A stretch of DNA of 64,000 bases. Origin: Rhizobium sp. Leaf453. GTDB taxonomy: Bacteria > Pseudomonadota > Alphaproteobacteria > Rhizobiales > Rhizobiaceae. The notes beneath the pieces were generated by a model. It was not told the DNA's origin and did not search any database. It saw nothing but the letters and a program-made list of their open reading frames with translations. The position numbers and the translations under genes were made by a program. Positions 54,474 to 63,132 of this stretch are shown here, one piece after another; the stretch's first letter is position 1; every line of letters starts with the position of its first letter. Location of the stretch: NCBI RefSeq assembly GCF_001425605.1, contig NZ_LMRG01000001.1:386719-450718 (forward strand). Reading direction: 5' to 3'.

Positions 54474-55963
54474 TGCTCCCCCCTGTCTTTCACAAACCGC
54501 AAATCTGCCGCGAGGCTGACGAAAAACGTCGTTCCCTCTCCCAGCGCGGATTTGACCTGAACGTCTCCCCCCAGACGCCGCGCAAGCGCACGGACATGCG
54601 CCAGACCTATGCCTTCCCCTGCTTTGTCCTGAGGTCCTGAACGCCGGAAGAGTTCAAAGATCCGCTCCAGATCCCGTTCAGCGATACCTCTGCCATTGTC
54701 CCCGACCTCGATCACCACCTGATCTCCGGCCACCACGCCTGTTACGCGGATCACGGGGGCCCGGGACGGGTGTGCGTATTTTACCGCATTATCCAGAAGG
54801 TTGCCAAAAATCTGTTGCAGGGCAAGCCGGTCGGACGAAATGTTCGGCAAATCCGCAGCGATTTCCACGCTGGCACCGGTTTCATCAAGCCGGTGCTGCA
54901 GGTTGGCGACGGCCTCGGACAGAAGTTCCGCAAGGCTTACCCGTTCCGGTGTCAATTGCCGACTACCCGCGCGTGCCAGCCGCAGGATTTCATTGATCAG
55001 ATCGTCCATGCGCCTCATCGAGGATCGAATGAACCCCAACGCTTCGGGAATATCGACATTGACCGCTTCGCACGCTTGCTTTTCGATAAGTTCATCGCGC
55101 TCGCCATCCGGCTTTTTCACATAATCGGAAAAGATCGCCGACGCCCGTTCCAGTTCGGAGGTGAAGCCCATGATATTGACGAGTGGCGCTCTCAGATCAT
55201 GGCCAACGATATAGGCGTAACTCTGCAACTCACGATTGGCACGCTCCAGATGCTGCGTGCGCTGACGGATTCTCGTCTCCAAGGTTTCGTTCTGCTCGGC
55301 CAGCGCCCTGCGCGCCTCCTCAAGCTGACGGGTATGGTTGAAGACCAGAAGAATGGCTCCGCCGACGAGCGCGACAAGCAGGACCGCACCGCCGCCAATA
55401 GTAATCATCAGCCATGCGGTGGCGCTGTTCAGCGCTTGGCGTCTCTGGAATCCGATATTGCCGGTGATGGCGTCAATCCGGGTCATGATCTGGCGGATTT
55501 CTTCCATCGCCATCTTGCCGGCATCGGTCTGCACGACGGCCAATGCTTCATCGTGCCGCCCCGCAGCCTGAAGCGCGATGGTGCTCTTCAATTCGCTGAT
55601 CTTGGCATCAATCAGCGATTTCAGCCGATTAACGGTTATGCCGCTGATGCCGACCTTGACCATATCACCGGTGATGCTGAGAAACTGAAGGCGGATCAGA
55701 ACCTCGGCACGTTTGAATGGCGCCAGGTATTTTTCCTCTCCGGCCAGCAGATAACCCCGCTGGCTCGTCTCCGCATCCTGGACAAGGTTATACAAAAGCA
55801 GGGCGCGCGCATTCAGGCGCGATGCCTCCAGAGCTTGTTGAGAATTCTCCCCCGCCTCATAGGCGAAGCGGAGCGAAACCAGCACAAGGCCTAAAAGGAG
55901 GACTGCGCCTGCGAACAGGATCAGCGGCACTGTCCGGGAAAATACCGAACGCCCGATCACCAC
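54470..55963 (-). CDS. Membrane histidine kinase with CHASE3 sensor
   Basis: 497 residues. Transmembrane segment 1 at about 10-33 (TVPLILFAGAVLLLGLVLVSL). A periplasmic CHASE3 domain at about 34-180 includes VQDAETSQRGYLLAGEEKYL. Transmembrane segment 2 lies at about 183-210. A coiled coil (LAEQNETLETRIRQRTQHLERANREL) follows. HisKA has phospho-His in VGHDLRAPLVN and HATPase_c has LLDNAVKYAHP, VGDNGRGIAERD and GEGIGLAHVRAL. It senses an unknown extracytoplasmic signal and starts the three-gene relay operon. Confidence 0.93.
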   Translation of the reverse strand: MVIGRSVFSRTVPLILFAGAVLLLGLVLVSLRFAYEAGENSQQALEASRLNARALLLYNLVQDAETSQRGYLLAGEEKYLAPFKRAEVLIRLQFLSITGDMVKVGISGITVNRLKSLIDAKISELKSTIALQAAGRHDEALAVVQTDAGKMAMEEIRQIMTRIDAITGNIGFQRRQALNSATAWLMITIGGGAVLLVALVGGAILLVFNHTRQLEEARRALAEQNETLETRIRQRTQHLERANRELQSYAYIVGHDLRAPLVNIMGFTSELERASAIFSDYVKKPDGERDELIEKQACEAVNVDIPEALGFIRSSMRRMDDLINEILRLARAGSRQLTPERVSLAELLSEAVANLQHRLDETGASVEIAADLPNISSDRLALQQIFGNLLDNAVKYAHPSRAPVIRVTGVVAGDQVVIEVGDNGRGIAERDLERIFELFRRSGPQDKAGEGIGLAHVRALARRLGGDVQVKSALGEGTTFFVSLAADLRFVKDRGEQ

Positions 55964-56132
55964 AACCTGCCCCCGTGCATGACGGTCAAGTCCCTCTCCC
56001 GCCGGGACAGCCTGTTCTCGCCAAAATGCGCGAACCGATCACCGAGCAATTCCCCATGAACGTCTACGTTGCAAACGTACAGCGTTCATAAAAAAAGAAA
56101 ACCGTTTTATCACCCTATATGGGCCCGCGTCG

Positions 56133-56303
56133 TCAGTATCTTTCCGGAGGAAAAACATGAAGCGTAAGTGAAAACAGACCGAGACCGAGAATAACCACGA
56201 TCAGCGTGTTGGCGATATCATCCGAGGTGGCGGACACAACGCCCAGCCCCAGGATGGCGCCCATGAGCAGGAACAGAAAAATCCTCGGCAACCAGTACAA
56301 CAT
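56133..56303 (-). CDS. 56-residue membrane protein under stress promoter
   Basis: A short gene: MLYWLPRIFLFLLMGAILGLG then VVSATSDDIANTLIVVILGL and LFSLTLHVFPPERY, with two hydrophobic helices and a short loop (TSDDIA). AAGGGA lies five bases before ATG 56303. A stress promoter at 56352-56376 sits about 50 bases upstream. No family name is certain; its size and topology resemble the DUF1328 and DUF3309 proteins of this region, and it starts MLYW much as DUF1328 starts MLYY. Confidence 0.78.
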   Translation of the reverse strand: MLYWLPRIFLFLLMGAILGLGVVSATSDDIANTLIVVILGLGLFSLTLHVFPPERY

Positions 56304-56351
56304 GGCACGTCCCTTTTATAGTTGGAGAACATCCCGAAGGATTATCCTCAT

Positions 56352-56376
56352 AACGAAGTGGACATGCGATTGTTCC
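56352..56376 (-). promoter_or_regulatory. EcfG-type stress promoter for the 56-residue membrane protein gene
   Basis: On the minus strand GGAAC (56376-56372), 16 bases, CGTT (56355-56352), about 50 bases before ATG 56303. Confidence 0.8.
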
Positions 56377-56475
56377 GCGTGACTACGTCGGTGATGAAGA
56401 AACTTTTGCAAGAAACGGATGTGATCCAATTCTCCTTCCCGGCGTATCGAACTGCATCAAGCGATGGAGATGGTC

Positions 56476-56862
56476 ATGAAGGCGCTTTTTGTTGCCTGCT
56501 TCGGGATTGCAGCGTCTGGCCTTGCCGCCGCGGCGGAGGCAACCCAGATGAAGGAAGCGGATATCCGCAGCCAGATCATCGGAAGAACAATCTATCTGGC
56601 AGCCCCGATGGGCGGTGAATTCCCGCTCAACTATCGAACCTCGGGCGTGGTGGATGGAAGTGGCAAGGCGCTGGGGCTTGGCAAGTTCATCCAGCCGACA
56701 GACAGCGGTCGCTGGTGGATCCAGTCCGACAAGCTCTGCCAGCAGTTCAAGGTCTGGTATGACGGCTCTAAAATGTGCTTCGACCTGACGGACGCGGGAC
56801 CGAACAAGGTCAAATGGATCCGTGACAATGGCGAATCGGGTATCGCGCGGATCGGAAACTGA
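56476..56862 (+). CDS. Small exported protein of unknown function
   Basis: 128 residues. Sec signal MKALFVACFGIAASGLAAAA-EA. The mature part contains MKEADIRSQIIGRTIYLAAPMGGEFPLNYRTSG, then GRWWIQSDKLCQQFKVWYDGSKMCFDLTDAGPNKVKWI with two cysteines likely disulphide-bonded. The pattern of small exported rhizobial proteins with W-C...C motifs (near DUF995) fits, but I am not sure of the family. GGAG six bases before ATG 56476 decides against the ATGs at 56464 and 56470. Confidence 0.75.
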   Translation: MKALFVACFGIAASGLAAAAEATQMKEADIRSQIIGRTIYLAAPMGGEFPLNYRTSGVVDGSGKALGLGKFIQPTDSGRWWIQSDKLCQQFKVWYDGSKMCFDLTDAGPNKVKWIRDNGESGIARIGN

Positions 56863-56876
56863 CACTGACTGTACAA

Positions 56877-56908
56877 TGAAAAAGCCGGCACCCGCCTGAG
56901 CACCGGCT
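56877..56908 (-). terminator. Terminator after the RidA gene
   Basis: On the minus strand stem AGCCGG / CCGGCT (extended by GTGC/GTGC mismatching loop bases), followed by TTTTTC, about 23 bases past the RidA stop. On the plus strand it lies just after the small exported protein gene. Confidence 0.7.
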
Positions 56909-56930
56909 CTGCATCTATGCGATGCTCTGA

Positions 56931-57275
56931 TCAGAGAGCAGCGATGACGATGACTTCGACGAGATATTCCGGTGTTGCCAGCTTGGCCTCACCGGTGGCG
57001 CGAGCCGGGGTGTTGCCCTGCGGTGCCCATGCATCCCAAACAGCGTTCATCTTCGGGAAATCGACCATGTCGGCGAGCCATACGGTGGCCGACAGGATGC
57101 GGGTCTTGTCCGTGCCGGCCTGTGCCAGCAGGCGATCGACGGATGCGAGTGCCTGCTTGGTCTGCTCGGTAACGTCCGAGCCGGCCTCGCCGACCTGGCC
57201 TGCGAGATAGACGGTGCCGTTGTGAACGACGGCCTGGCTCATGCGCGGACCAGTTTCGAAGCGTTTGATATCCAT
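56931..57275 (-). CDS. RidA family protein (YjgF/YER057c/UK114)
   Basis: 114 residues, a single RidA-fold domain (VVHNGTVYLAGQVGEAGSDVTEQTKQALASVDRLLAQAGTDKTRILSATVWLADM in outline). The Arg in PARATGEA is the usual carboxylate-binding residue. RidA proteins hydrolyse reactive enamine/imine intermediates; several subfamilies lack proven activity. It is on the same strand as the dpp operon, whose end lies 113 bases upstream; read-through is possible. ATG 57275 chosen. Confidence 0.9.
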   Translation of the reverse strand: MDIKRFETGPRMSQAVVHNGTVYLAGQVGEAGSDVTEQTKQALASVDRLLAQAGTDKTRILSATVWLADMVDFPKMNAVWDAWAPQGNTPARATGEAKLATPEYLVEVIVIAAL

Positions 57276-57362
57276 CTTTCCATTCCTCATGAAATGCGGC
57301 GGACCGCAGTCTGAAATTGTTGTGACGCTGGCGCTTTATCGCAGATCGCCGGTTAGTGGAAC

Positions 57363-57406
57363 CATGATTGCGAAATCATGCCGCCCATCAGGCGGCATTT
57401 TTCCGG
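57363..57406 (-). terminator. Double hairpin at the end of the dipeptide ABC operon
   Basis: Two adjacent inverted repeats: ATGCCGCC / GGCGGCAT (57378-57400, overlapping the last dppF codons) and CATGAT / ATCATG (57363-57380). They probably stop or protect the operon mRNA. Confidence 0.55.
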
Positions 57407-58215
57407 GCAAGGCGTGCCTTGATACTATCGACATCGGCCCGCGGCGTCGCCGCGAACAGCGTCTTGGTATAGCTGTGCTTGGGATCGGCAAAGACTTCCT
57501 CGCGGCTGCCGTATTCCACCGCCTCGCCGTAATACATCACCATGACGTCGTCGGCGATGTAGCGCACCACCGATAGGTCGTGGCTGATGAAGACATAGGT
57601 AAGTTGGAACTCGTCCTGCAGGTCAGCCAGCAGGTTGAGAACCTGTGCCTGCACCGACAAATCGAGTGCCGAGACCGGCTCGTCGAGCACAAGAAGACGC
57701 GGATTGAGCATCAGCGCACGGGCGATTGCGACACGCTGGCGCTGACCGCCGGAAAACATGTGCGGATAGCGACCGTAATGCTTTTCTTCCAGGCCGACCT
57801 TCTTCAGCATGGCGAGCGCCTTGTCGCGCCGATCGTCCGCCTTCATGCTCGTGTTGATGATCAGCGGCTCGGTGAGGATTTCGCCGATCTTTTTGCGCGG
57901 ATTGAGCGTGCCGTAAGGGTTCTGGAAGACGATCTGAACCTTGCGGCGCATATCCGGCGTCAGCTTCTGATGCGCGATATCGACCTTCTGGCCGTCAATC
58001 AGCATGTCGCCCGAGGTTGCTGGATCGATCATGGTGACGATGCGGGCGAGCGTCGATTTTCCGCAGCCGCTTTCGCCGACGATCGCCAGCGTCTTGCCCT
58101 GCTCAACCGAGAAGCTCACGCCCTTGACGGCGTGAACGGTCTTGCCTTTTTTCAAGAGGCTGCCCGGGATGTGATAATCGCGGACAAGGTTTCTGGCTTC
58201 GAGAACTGGGGTCAT
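57388..58215 (-). CDS. dppF: Dipeptide ABC transporter ATP-binding protein DppF
   Basis: 275 residues. Walker A GESGCGKST near residue 46, signature [15 protein letters not shown], Walker B LLVLDEPVSALD, H-loop FISHDLSVV. The C-terminal oligopeptide-ABC extension (YTKTLFAATP) is present. Second ATPase of the dipeptide importer, coupled by four-base overlap to dppD. Confidence 0.92.
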   Translation of the reverse strand: MTPVLEARNLVRDYHIPGSLLKKGKTVHAVKGVSFSVEQGKTLAIVGESGCGKSTLARIVTMIDPATSGDMLIDGQKVDIAHQKLTPDMRRKVQIVFQNPYGTLNPRKKIGEILTEPLIINTSMKADDRRDKALAMLKKVGLEEKHYGRYPHMFSGGQRQRVAIARALMLNPRLLVLDEPVSALDLSVQAQVLNLLADLQDEFQLTYVFISHDLSVVRYIADDVMVMYYGEAVEYGSREEVFADPKHSYTKTLFAATPRADVDSIKARLARKNAA

Positions 58216-59069
58216 CGAACAGCTCCTGCAAAGATCTGGTCGTCACTGAGGAATTCCGCGATCGTCGGCAGACGGTCGCCGGTGGCATTGTCGGGAAGCG
58301 CCGACAGGAGCGCGCGCGTGTACTCGCTCTTCGGGGATTCGAACAGCGACAGCACGTCCGCCTCCTCGATCTTGCGGCCCTTGTACTGGACGATGACGCG
58401 ATCGGCGGTCTCGGCCACTACACCCATATTGTGGGTGATGATAATGAGACCCATGCCGTTTTCGGCCTGAAGCCGCATCAACAGATCGAGAATCTGCTTC
58501 TGGATCGTCACGTCGAGCGCCGTCGTGGGTTCGTCGGCGATCAGGAGTTTCGGGTTGCAGGCAAGTGCGATGGCGATCATCACACGCTGGCACTGTCCGC
58601 CTGACATCTGGTGCGGGAAGTGGCCCAACCGCTCGGCGGGGTTGGGGATGCCAACCAGTTCGAACAGTTCGATAGCGCGCGCACGTCGCGCCGCCTTGCC
58701 CAGGCCCAGATGGATGCTCAGGACCTCCTCGATCTGGAAGCCAACGGTGAAGCACGGATTGAGGCTGGCGATCGGCTCCTGGAAGATCATGGCAATATCC
58801 TTGCCAACGATCTTGCGGCGTTCGGACGCCGACAATCCGAGCAGATCAATACCGTTGAACTGCAGCTTGTCGGCGCTCACCTTGGCCGTCCAGGGCAGAA
58901 GCCCCATGGCCGCCAGCATGGAGACCGACTTGCCGGAACCGGACTCGCCGACAATGGCGAGAACTTCACCGGCATTCACCTTCATCGAGACACCATTGAC
59001 GGCGCGGAAAGGGCCGGCGGCCGTCTGGAATTCGACAACGAGATTTTCAACTTCGAAAAGGGACATCAT
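58212..59069 (-). CDS. dppD: Dipeptide ABC transporter ATP-binding protein DppD
   Basis: 285 residues. Walker A GESGSGKSV near residue 42, Q-loop FQEPIASLNP, signature MSGGQCQRVMIAIAL, Walker B LLIADEPTTALDV, H-loop ITHNMGVV. Cys replaces the common Gln in the signature (SGGQCQR). The two ATPases power the permease pair. Coupled by four-base overlaps on both sides. Confidence 0.92.
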   Translation of the reverse strand: MMSLFEVENLVVEFQTAAGPFRAVNGVSMKVNAGEVLAIVGESGSGKSVSMLAAMGLLPWTAKVSADKLQFNGIDLLGLSASERRKIVGKDIAMIFQEPIASLNPCFTVGFQIEEVLSIHLGLGKAARRARAIELFELVGIPNPAERLGHFPHQMSGGQCQRVMIAIALACNPKLLIADEPTTALDVTIQKQILDLLMRLQAENGMGLIIITHNMGVVAETADRVIVQYKGRKIEEADVLSLFESPKSEYTRALLSALPDNATGDRLPTIAEFLSDDQIFAGAVR

Positions 59070-59968
59070 GACCTCTTCAGCTTGGGATCAAGCGCATCGC
59101 GCAGGCCGTCGCCCATCAGGTTGATGGCAAGAACGGTGATGAGAATGGCAAGCCCCGGGAAGGTCACGACCCACCAGGCGCGCTGGATGAATTCGCGGGC
59201 TTCGGCCAGCATCGTGCCCCATTCCGGCGTCGGCGGTTGGGCGCCCATGCCGAGGAAGCCGAGCGCGGCTGCATCGAGGATCGCAGCCGAGAAGGCGAGT
59301 GTCGCCTGAACGATCAGCGGCGCGAGGCAGTTGGGGAGGATCGTCAGGAACATCAGACGCATCGTACCCGCGCCAGCAACACGCGAGGCAATCACGTAAT
59401 CCTTGGCGCGCTCGGACATGACTGCGGCACGGGTCAGGCGCACGAAATGCGGCAGGTTGACCAGCGAGATCGCGATCATTGCGTTCAGCAGGCCCGGACC
59501 GAGAACCGCCACCAGAACCAGGGCGAGCAGCAGCGACGGGAACGCCAGGATGATATCCATGACGCGCATGATAATCGTATCGGTGCGACCCCGGAAGTAA
59601 CCGGCGACCAGACCGACGAGAACGCCGGAAATGACCGAAAGGCTGACGACGATGACGCCGATGAAGAGCGAGAAACGCGCGCCATAGATCAGGCGCGAGA
59701 GGATATCGCGACCGACAGCGTCAGTGCCGAGCAGATAGGTCCACTGGCCGCCTTCGGCAAAGGCCGGCGGCAGGAGCAGGACCTCACGGTTCTGCGCGCT
59801 CGGGCTGTGAGGCGAGACGATCCCGGCGAAAACCGCGAGGAACAGGATCGTTGCAAAGACAACAAGTCCGATCACGGCGCCCTTGTTGCGGGTGAAATAG
59901 AACCAGAACTCCTTGAGCCCGGTTGGTGGTGTGGATGTTTGCACATCGACTTCCTGGACAGCAGCCAT
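59066..59968 (-). CDS. dppC: Dipeptide ABC transporter permease DppC
   Basis: 300 residues with six predicted helices. N-terminal cytoplasmic stretch with FWFYFTRNKGAVIGLVVFATIL, then LLGTDAVGRDILSRLIYGARFSL, the DppC/OppC signature. EAA-type loop in YVIASRVAGAGTMRLMFLTILPN. It overlaps dppD by four bases and lies nine bases after dppB. Confidence 0.93.
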   Translation of the reverse strand: MAAVQEVDVQTSTPPTGLKEFWFYFTRNKGAVIGLVVFATILFLAVFAGIVSPHSPSAQNREVLLLPPAFAEGGQWTYLLGTDAVGRDILSRLIYGARFSLFIGVIVVSLSVISGVLVGLVAGYFRGRTDTIIMRVMDIILAFPSLLLALVLVAVLGPGLLNAMIAISLVNLPHFVRLTRAAVMSERAKDYVIASRVAGAGTMRLMFLTILPNCLAPLIVQATLAFSAAILDAAALGFLGMGAQPPTPEWGTMLAEAREFIQRAWWVVTFPGLAILITVLAINLMGDGLRDALDPKLKRS

Positions 59969-59977
59969 TTGAGCCTC

Positions 59978-60982
59978 CTAGTGCCGGATACGCGGATTGA
60001 TGAGCCCGTAGAGCACATCAACGATGAGGTTGACGATCATGATCACGCCGGCGATCAACATCAGACCGCCCTGCACGACCTGGTAGTCGCGCTTGAAGAC
60101 GCTATCGACCATCCATTTGCCGATACCCGGCCAGGAAAAGATCGTTTCCGTCAGGATGGCACCCGCCAAGAGCACACCGACCTGCAGGCCGATAGTGGTG
60201 ACCACCGGGATCAGGGCGTTGCGCAGGGCGTGCACCCCGATGACGCGGAAGGGCTTCAGACCCTTGGAGCGTGCCGTGCGGACATAATCCTCGCCCAGCA
60301 CTTCGAGCATCGCCGAACGCGTCTGGCGCGCAATGACCGCGAGCGGAATCGTGGCAAGCACGATGGTCGGCAGGATAAGGTAGGTTACCGCCGACTTGAA
60401 GGCACCGGCCTGTCCCGAAATCAGGCTGTCGATCAGCATGAAGCCGGTGACCTGCGGGAAGAAATACATCAGCGAAATGCGGCCCGAGACAGGCGTCCAG
60501 CCGAGATAGCCGGAGAAGAAGATGACGAGCAGCAGGCCCCACCAGAAAATCGGCATGGAATAACCGACCAGTGCGGTTCCCATCAACGTTTGATCAAGCC
60601 AGGTGCCGCGCTTGACCGCTGCGAGAACGCCGGCGGGCACGCCGAGAGCCACGGCCAGAACGATGGCGCAGAGCGAAAGCTCCAGCGTCGCCGGGAAGAG
60701 TTGCAGGAAGTCGGTCAGGACCTCGCGCTTGGTGACGATCGACGAACCGAAATCGCCCTGCAGCAGGCCGAGCAGATAATCGAAATATTGCAGGTACATC
60801 GGCCGGTCGAGGCCGAGTTCGGCCATGAGCTGCGCGTGGCGCTCCGGCGACATGACGCGTTCGCCCGACATCAGCATGACCGGATCGCCTGGCAGAAGGC
60901 GGATGAAAGAGAATGCGATGAGAGACACCCCGATAAACGTGGGTATCAGGACGGCGAGCCGCCCGACGATGAAACGAAACAT
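59978..60982 (-). CDS. dppB: Dipeptide ABC transporter permease DppB
   Basis: 334 residues with six helices. It starts MFRFIVGRLAVLIPTFIGVSLIAF. LLPGDPVMLMSGERVMSPE is typical of DppB. The EAA-type loop is YVRTARSKGLKPFRVIGVHALRNALIPVV. It forms the channel with DppC. The start is ATG 60982; the frame extends to 61057 without a family match. Confidence 0.93.
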   Translation of the reverse strand: MFRFIVGRLAVLIPTFIGVSLIAFSFIRLLPGDPVMLMSGERVMSPERHAQLMAELGLDRPMYLQYFDYLLGLLQGDFGSSIVTKREVLTDFLQLFPATLELSLCAIVLAVALGVPAGVLAAVKRGTWLDQTLMGTALVGYSMPIFWWGLLLVIFFSGYLGWTPVSGRISLMYFFPQVTGFMLIDSLISGQAGAFKSAVTYLILPTIVLATIPLAVIARQTRSAMLEVLGEDYVRTARSKGLKPFRVIGVHALRNALIPVVTTIGLQVGVLLAGAILTETIFSWPGIGKWMVDSVFKRDYQVVQGGLMLIAGVIMIVNLIVDVLYGLINPRIRH

Positions 60983-61024
60983 GGGAGCCAAATCCCTTCT
61001 TTTTATTCTTGTTCTTTTTGAAAA

Positions 61025-61054
61025 GCCGGCGGCCCGAAAATTCGGACCGCCGGC
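61025..61054 (-). terminator. Intercistronic hairpin between dppA and dppB
   Basis: Stem GCCGGCGG / CCGCCGGC with an inner CCGAA/TTCGG pairing, followed on the minus strand by TTTTTC. A partial terminator or attenuator that would keep the binding protein in excess. Confidence 0.7.
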
Positions 61055-61095
61055 CAAAGCACGCTCTTTAAGGCGTACGTTTTCGGAAGCCGATC

Positions 61096-62691
61096 TTACT
61101 CGGCGATATCGACGCCTTCGAACGCGAAGTCACCAAGCGGCGACTGGACGAAGCCGGACACCTTCTTGCTCATCGGAACAACAGCGACGGAATGGTCGAT
61201 GGTGTTCCAGGGCGCTTCCTTCTTGAAGACGATCTGCGCCTGCTCATAGAGCTTGGTACGTTCGGCAACGTCGGAGGTTTCCTTCGCCTTGGTCACGAGG
61301 TCGTCGAACTCCTTGTTGCACCACTGCGCACGGTTGTTGCCGCCGACAGCATCGCAGCCGAGCAGGGTGTCGAGGAAGTTGTCCGGGTCGCCGTTGTCGC
61401 CGGTCCAGCCGAGGATGGCGGCACCGTCACGATCCTTGGCGGACGAGAGCTTCAAGTACTCGGCCCACTCATAGGAAACGATCTCGACGGTAACGCCGAT
61501 CTTGGCAAGGTCGGCCTGCATCAGTTCTGCTGCACGACGTGCGTTCAGCATGTACGGACGCGCGACCGGCATGGCCCAGATCTTCATCTTGAGATCCTTG
61601 ACGCCGGCGTCTTCGAGCATCTTCTTGGCCGCATCCGGATCGTACTTGTCGTCTTCGACGGCATTGTTATACGACCACATTGTCGGCGGGATCGGGTTCT
61701 TGGCAACGGTTGCGGCACCCTGGAAGACCGCGTCAACGATGGCCTGACGATTGATCGCCATGTTGAGAGCCTTGCGGACCTCGACCTTGTCGAACGGCGC
61801 GACCAGCGTGTTGTACGCGAGGTAAGAGACGTTCAGGCCGGCCTGCTCGGAAACCTGCAGGTTCGGATCCTTCTTCAGCTCCTCGACGTCAGCCGCATTC
61901 GGGTAAGACATCAGGTGGCATTCGCCGGCCTTCAGCTTCTGTGCGCGGATTGCGGCGTCGGTGGTGATCGCAAATACCAGATCGTCGATCTTCTGCTTTC
62001 CGCCCCAATAGTCCGGGTTGGCCTTGTAGCGGATCGCTGCATCCGGCTGATAGGCGACGAAGGTGTACGGACCGGTGCCCAGCGGCTGCTGGTTCATCAG
62101 TTCCATCTTGCCGTCGGCCTGGAGCTTGTCGGCATATTCCTTGGAGACGATCGAGATGAACGGCATGCCGAGGTTGGCGAGCAGCGGTGCTTCCGGACGC
62201 TTCAGCGTGATCTTGACCGTCAGGTCGTCGACCTTTTCGATCTTTTCGATGACATCAGGAAGACCCATGCCGGAGAAATATTCCCAGGACGCGCCCGGCA
62301 CGTACTTGTTCCACGCATTGTCGGCCTTGTACTGGCGCTCGAACGAGAAAATGACGTCATCGGCGTTCAGCTCGCGGCTCGGCGTGAAGAAGTCGGTCGT
62401 CTGAAACTTGACGCCCTTCCGCAGCTTGAACGTATATTCCTTGCCATCGGCGGAGATTTCCCAGCTCTCGGCAAGACCCGGCTCGATTTCCGTCGTGCCC
62501 GGCTTGAATTCGACCAGACGGTTATAAACCGTATGCGCTGCAGCATCGAACGTCTGACCGCCGGTGTAGAGACCCGGATCGAAACCTTCGGGCGACGCTT
62601 CGGAGCAGTAGACGAACGTCTTCGACCATGCGGAACCGGCCATCAGCGTGGCGATTGCGGTTGCCGCGAGGAGAGTAGTGAGCTTTTTCAT
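61096..62691 (-). CDS. dppA: Dipeptide ABC transporter substrate-binding protein DppA
   Basis: 531 residues, periplasmic. Sec signal MKKLTTLLAATAIATLMAGSAWS-KT. A family 5 extracellular solute-binding protein; VYCSEASPEGFDPGLYTGGQTFDAA is the DppA N-terminal signature. The middle has GTGPYTFVAYQPDAAIRYKANPDYWGG. It binds dipeptides and possibly haem or 5-aminolaevulinate as in other DppA proteins. First gene of the operon dppA-B-C-D-F. Confidence 0.94.
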   Translation of the reverse strand: MKKLTTLLAATAIATLMAGSAWSKTFVYCSEASPEGFDPGLYTGGQTFDAAAHTVYNRLVEFKPGTTEIEPGLAESWEISADGKEYTFKLRKGVKFQTTDFFTPSRELNADDVIFSFERQYKADNAWNKYVPGASWEYFSGMGLPDVIEKIEKVDDLTVKITLKRPEAPLLANLGMPFISIVSKEYADKLQADGKMELMNQQPLGTGPYTFVAYQPDAAIRYKANPDYWGGKQKIDDLVFAITTDAAIRAQKLKAGECHLMSYPNAADVEELKKDPNLQVSEQAGLNVSYLAYNTLVAPFDKVEVRKALNMAINRQAIVDAVFQGAATVAKNPIPPTMWSYNNAVEDDKYDPDAAKKMLEDAGVKDLKMKIWAMPVARPYMLNARRAAELMQADLAKIGVTVEIVSYEWAEYLKLSSAKDRDGAAILGWTGDNGDPDNFLDTLLGCDAVGGNNRAQWCNKEFDDLVTKAKETSDVAERTKLYEQAQIVFKKEAPWNTIDHSVAVVPMSKKVSGFVQSPLGDFAFEGVDIAE

Positions 62692-63132
62692 GAGCTTTGC
62701 TTCCCAGTTTTGTTCTTGTTCTCATAATTTTTCTGACGCAGAAGCCGTTGTTTCCGGTCAAGGCCGGATGGAACGACATTTGCCCCGGCATTGCAATAAG
62801 CATCCAGAAAAATTTGTCCAATTGGAAAAATCATCCGGATACGACAACGACGACGCTATACACGACTTTTTTGAACGGATGGCCAGCCGAAATCGAATCA
62901 AATCGGCACATTGAACAATGTCAATCGCAAATTGCACGGATGGTTCCAAAGCGCTTCAAGTGGCATAACACACTTGCGGGGCGGGGAGGACTGCCAAGCT
63001 TTTGTCTGCCAGGCGGGGATTAGACGAAAGCGACCATATGCAGTCCTCCCACTCGCTGCCCCTCCCTCGATCTCGCCCCCTTCCAAAACCTTTGCCGGCC
63101 CCTATTTTCGTTTGAAATGCCAGTTGCTTGTG
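62692..63132. other. 441-base divergent intergenic region
   Basis: Upstream sequences of dppA (minus) and the LuxR-type gene (plus). It is AT-richer than the coding DNA. A frame is open from 62911 into the LuxR gene, but its residues are not family-like. I found no stress promoter, lux-box-like palindrome or small gene. Confidence 0.45.

Noticed and set aside
59237..61021. 594-codon open frame on the plus strand opposite dppB and dppC
   Set aside because: It is an antisense shadow of two clear permease genes. Its residues are strongly charged (Asp, Arg, Gln, His) with no domain, as expected from reverse frames of GC-rich codons.
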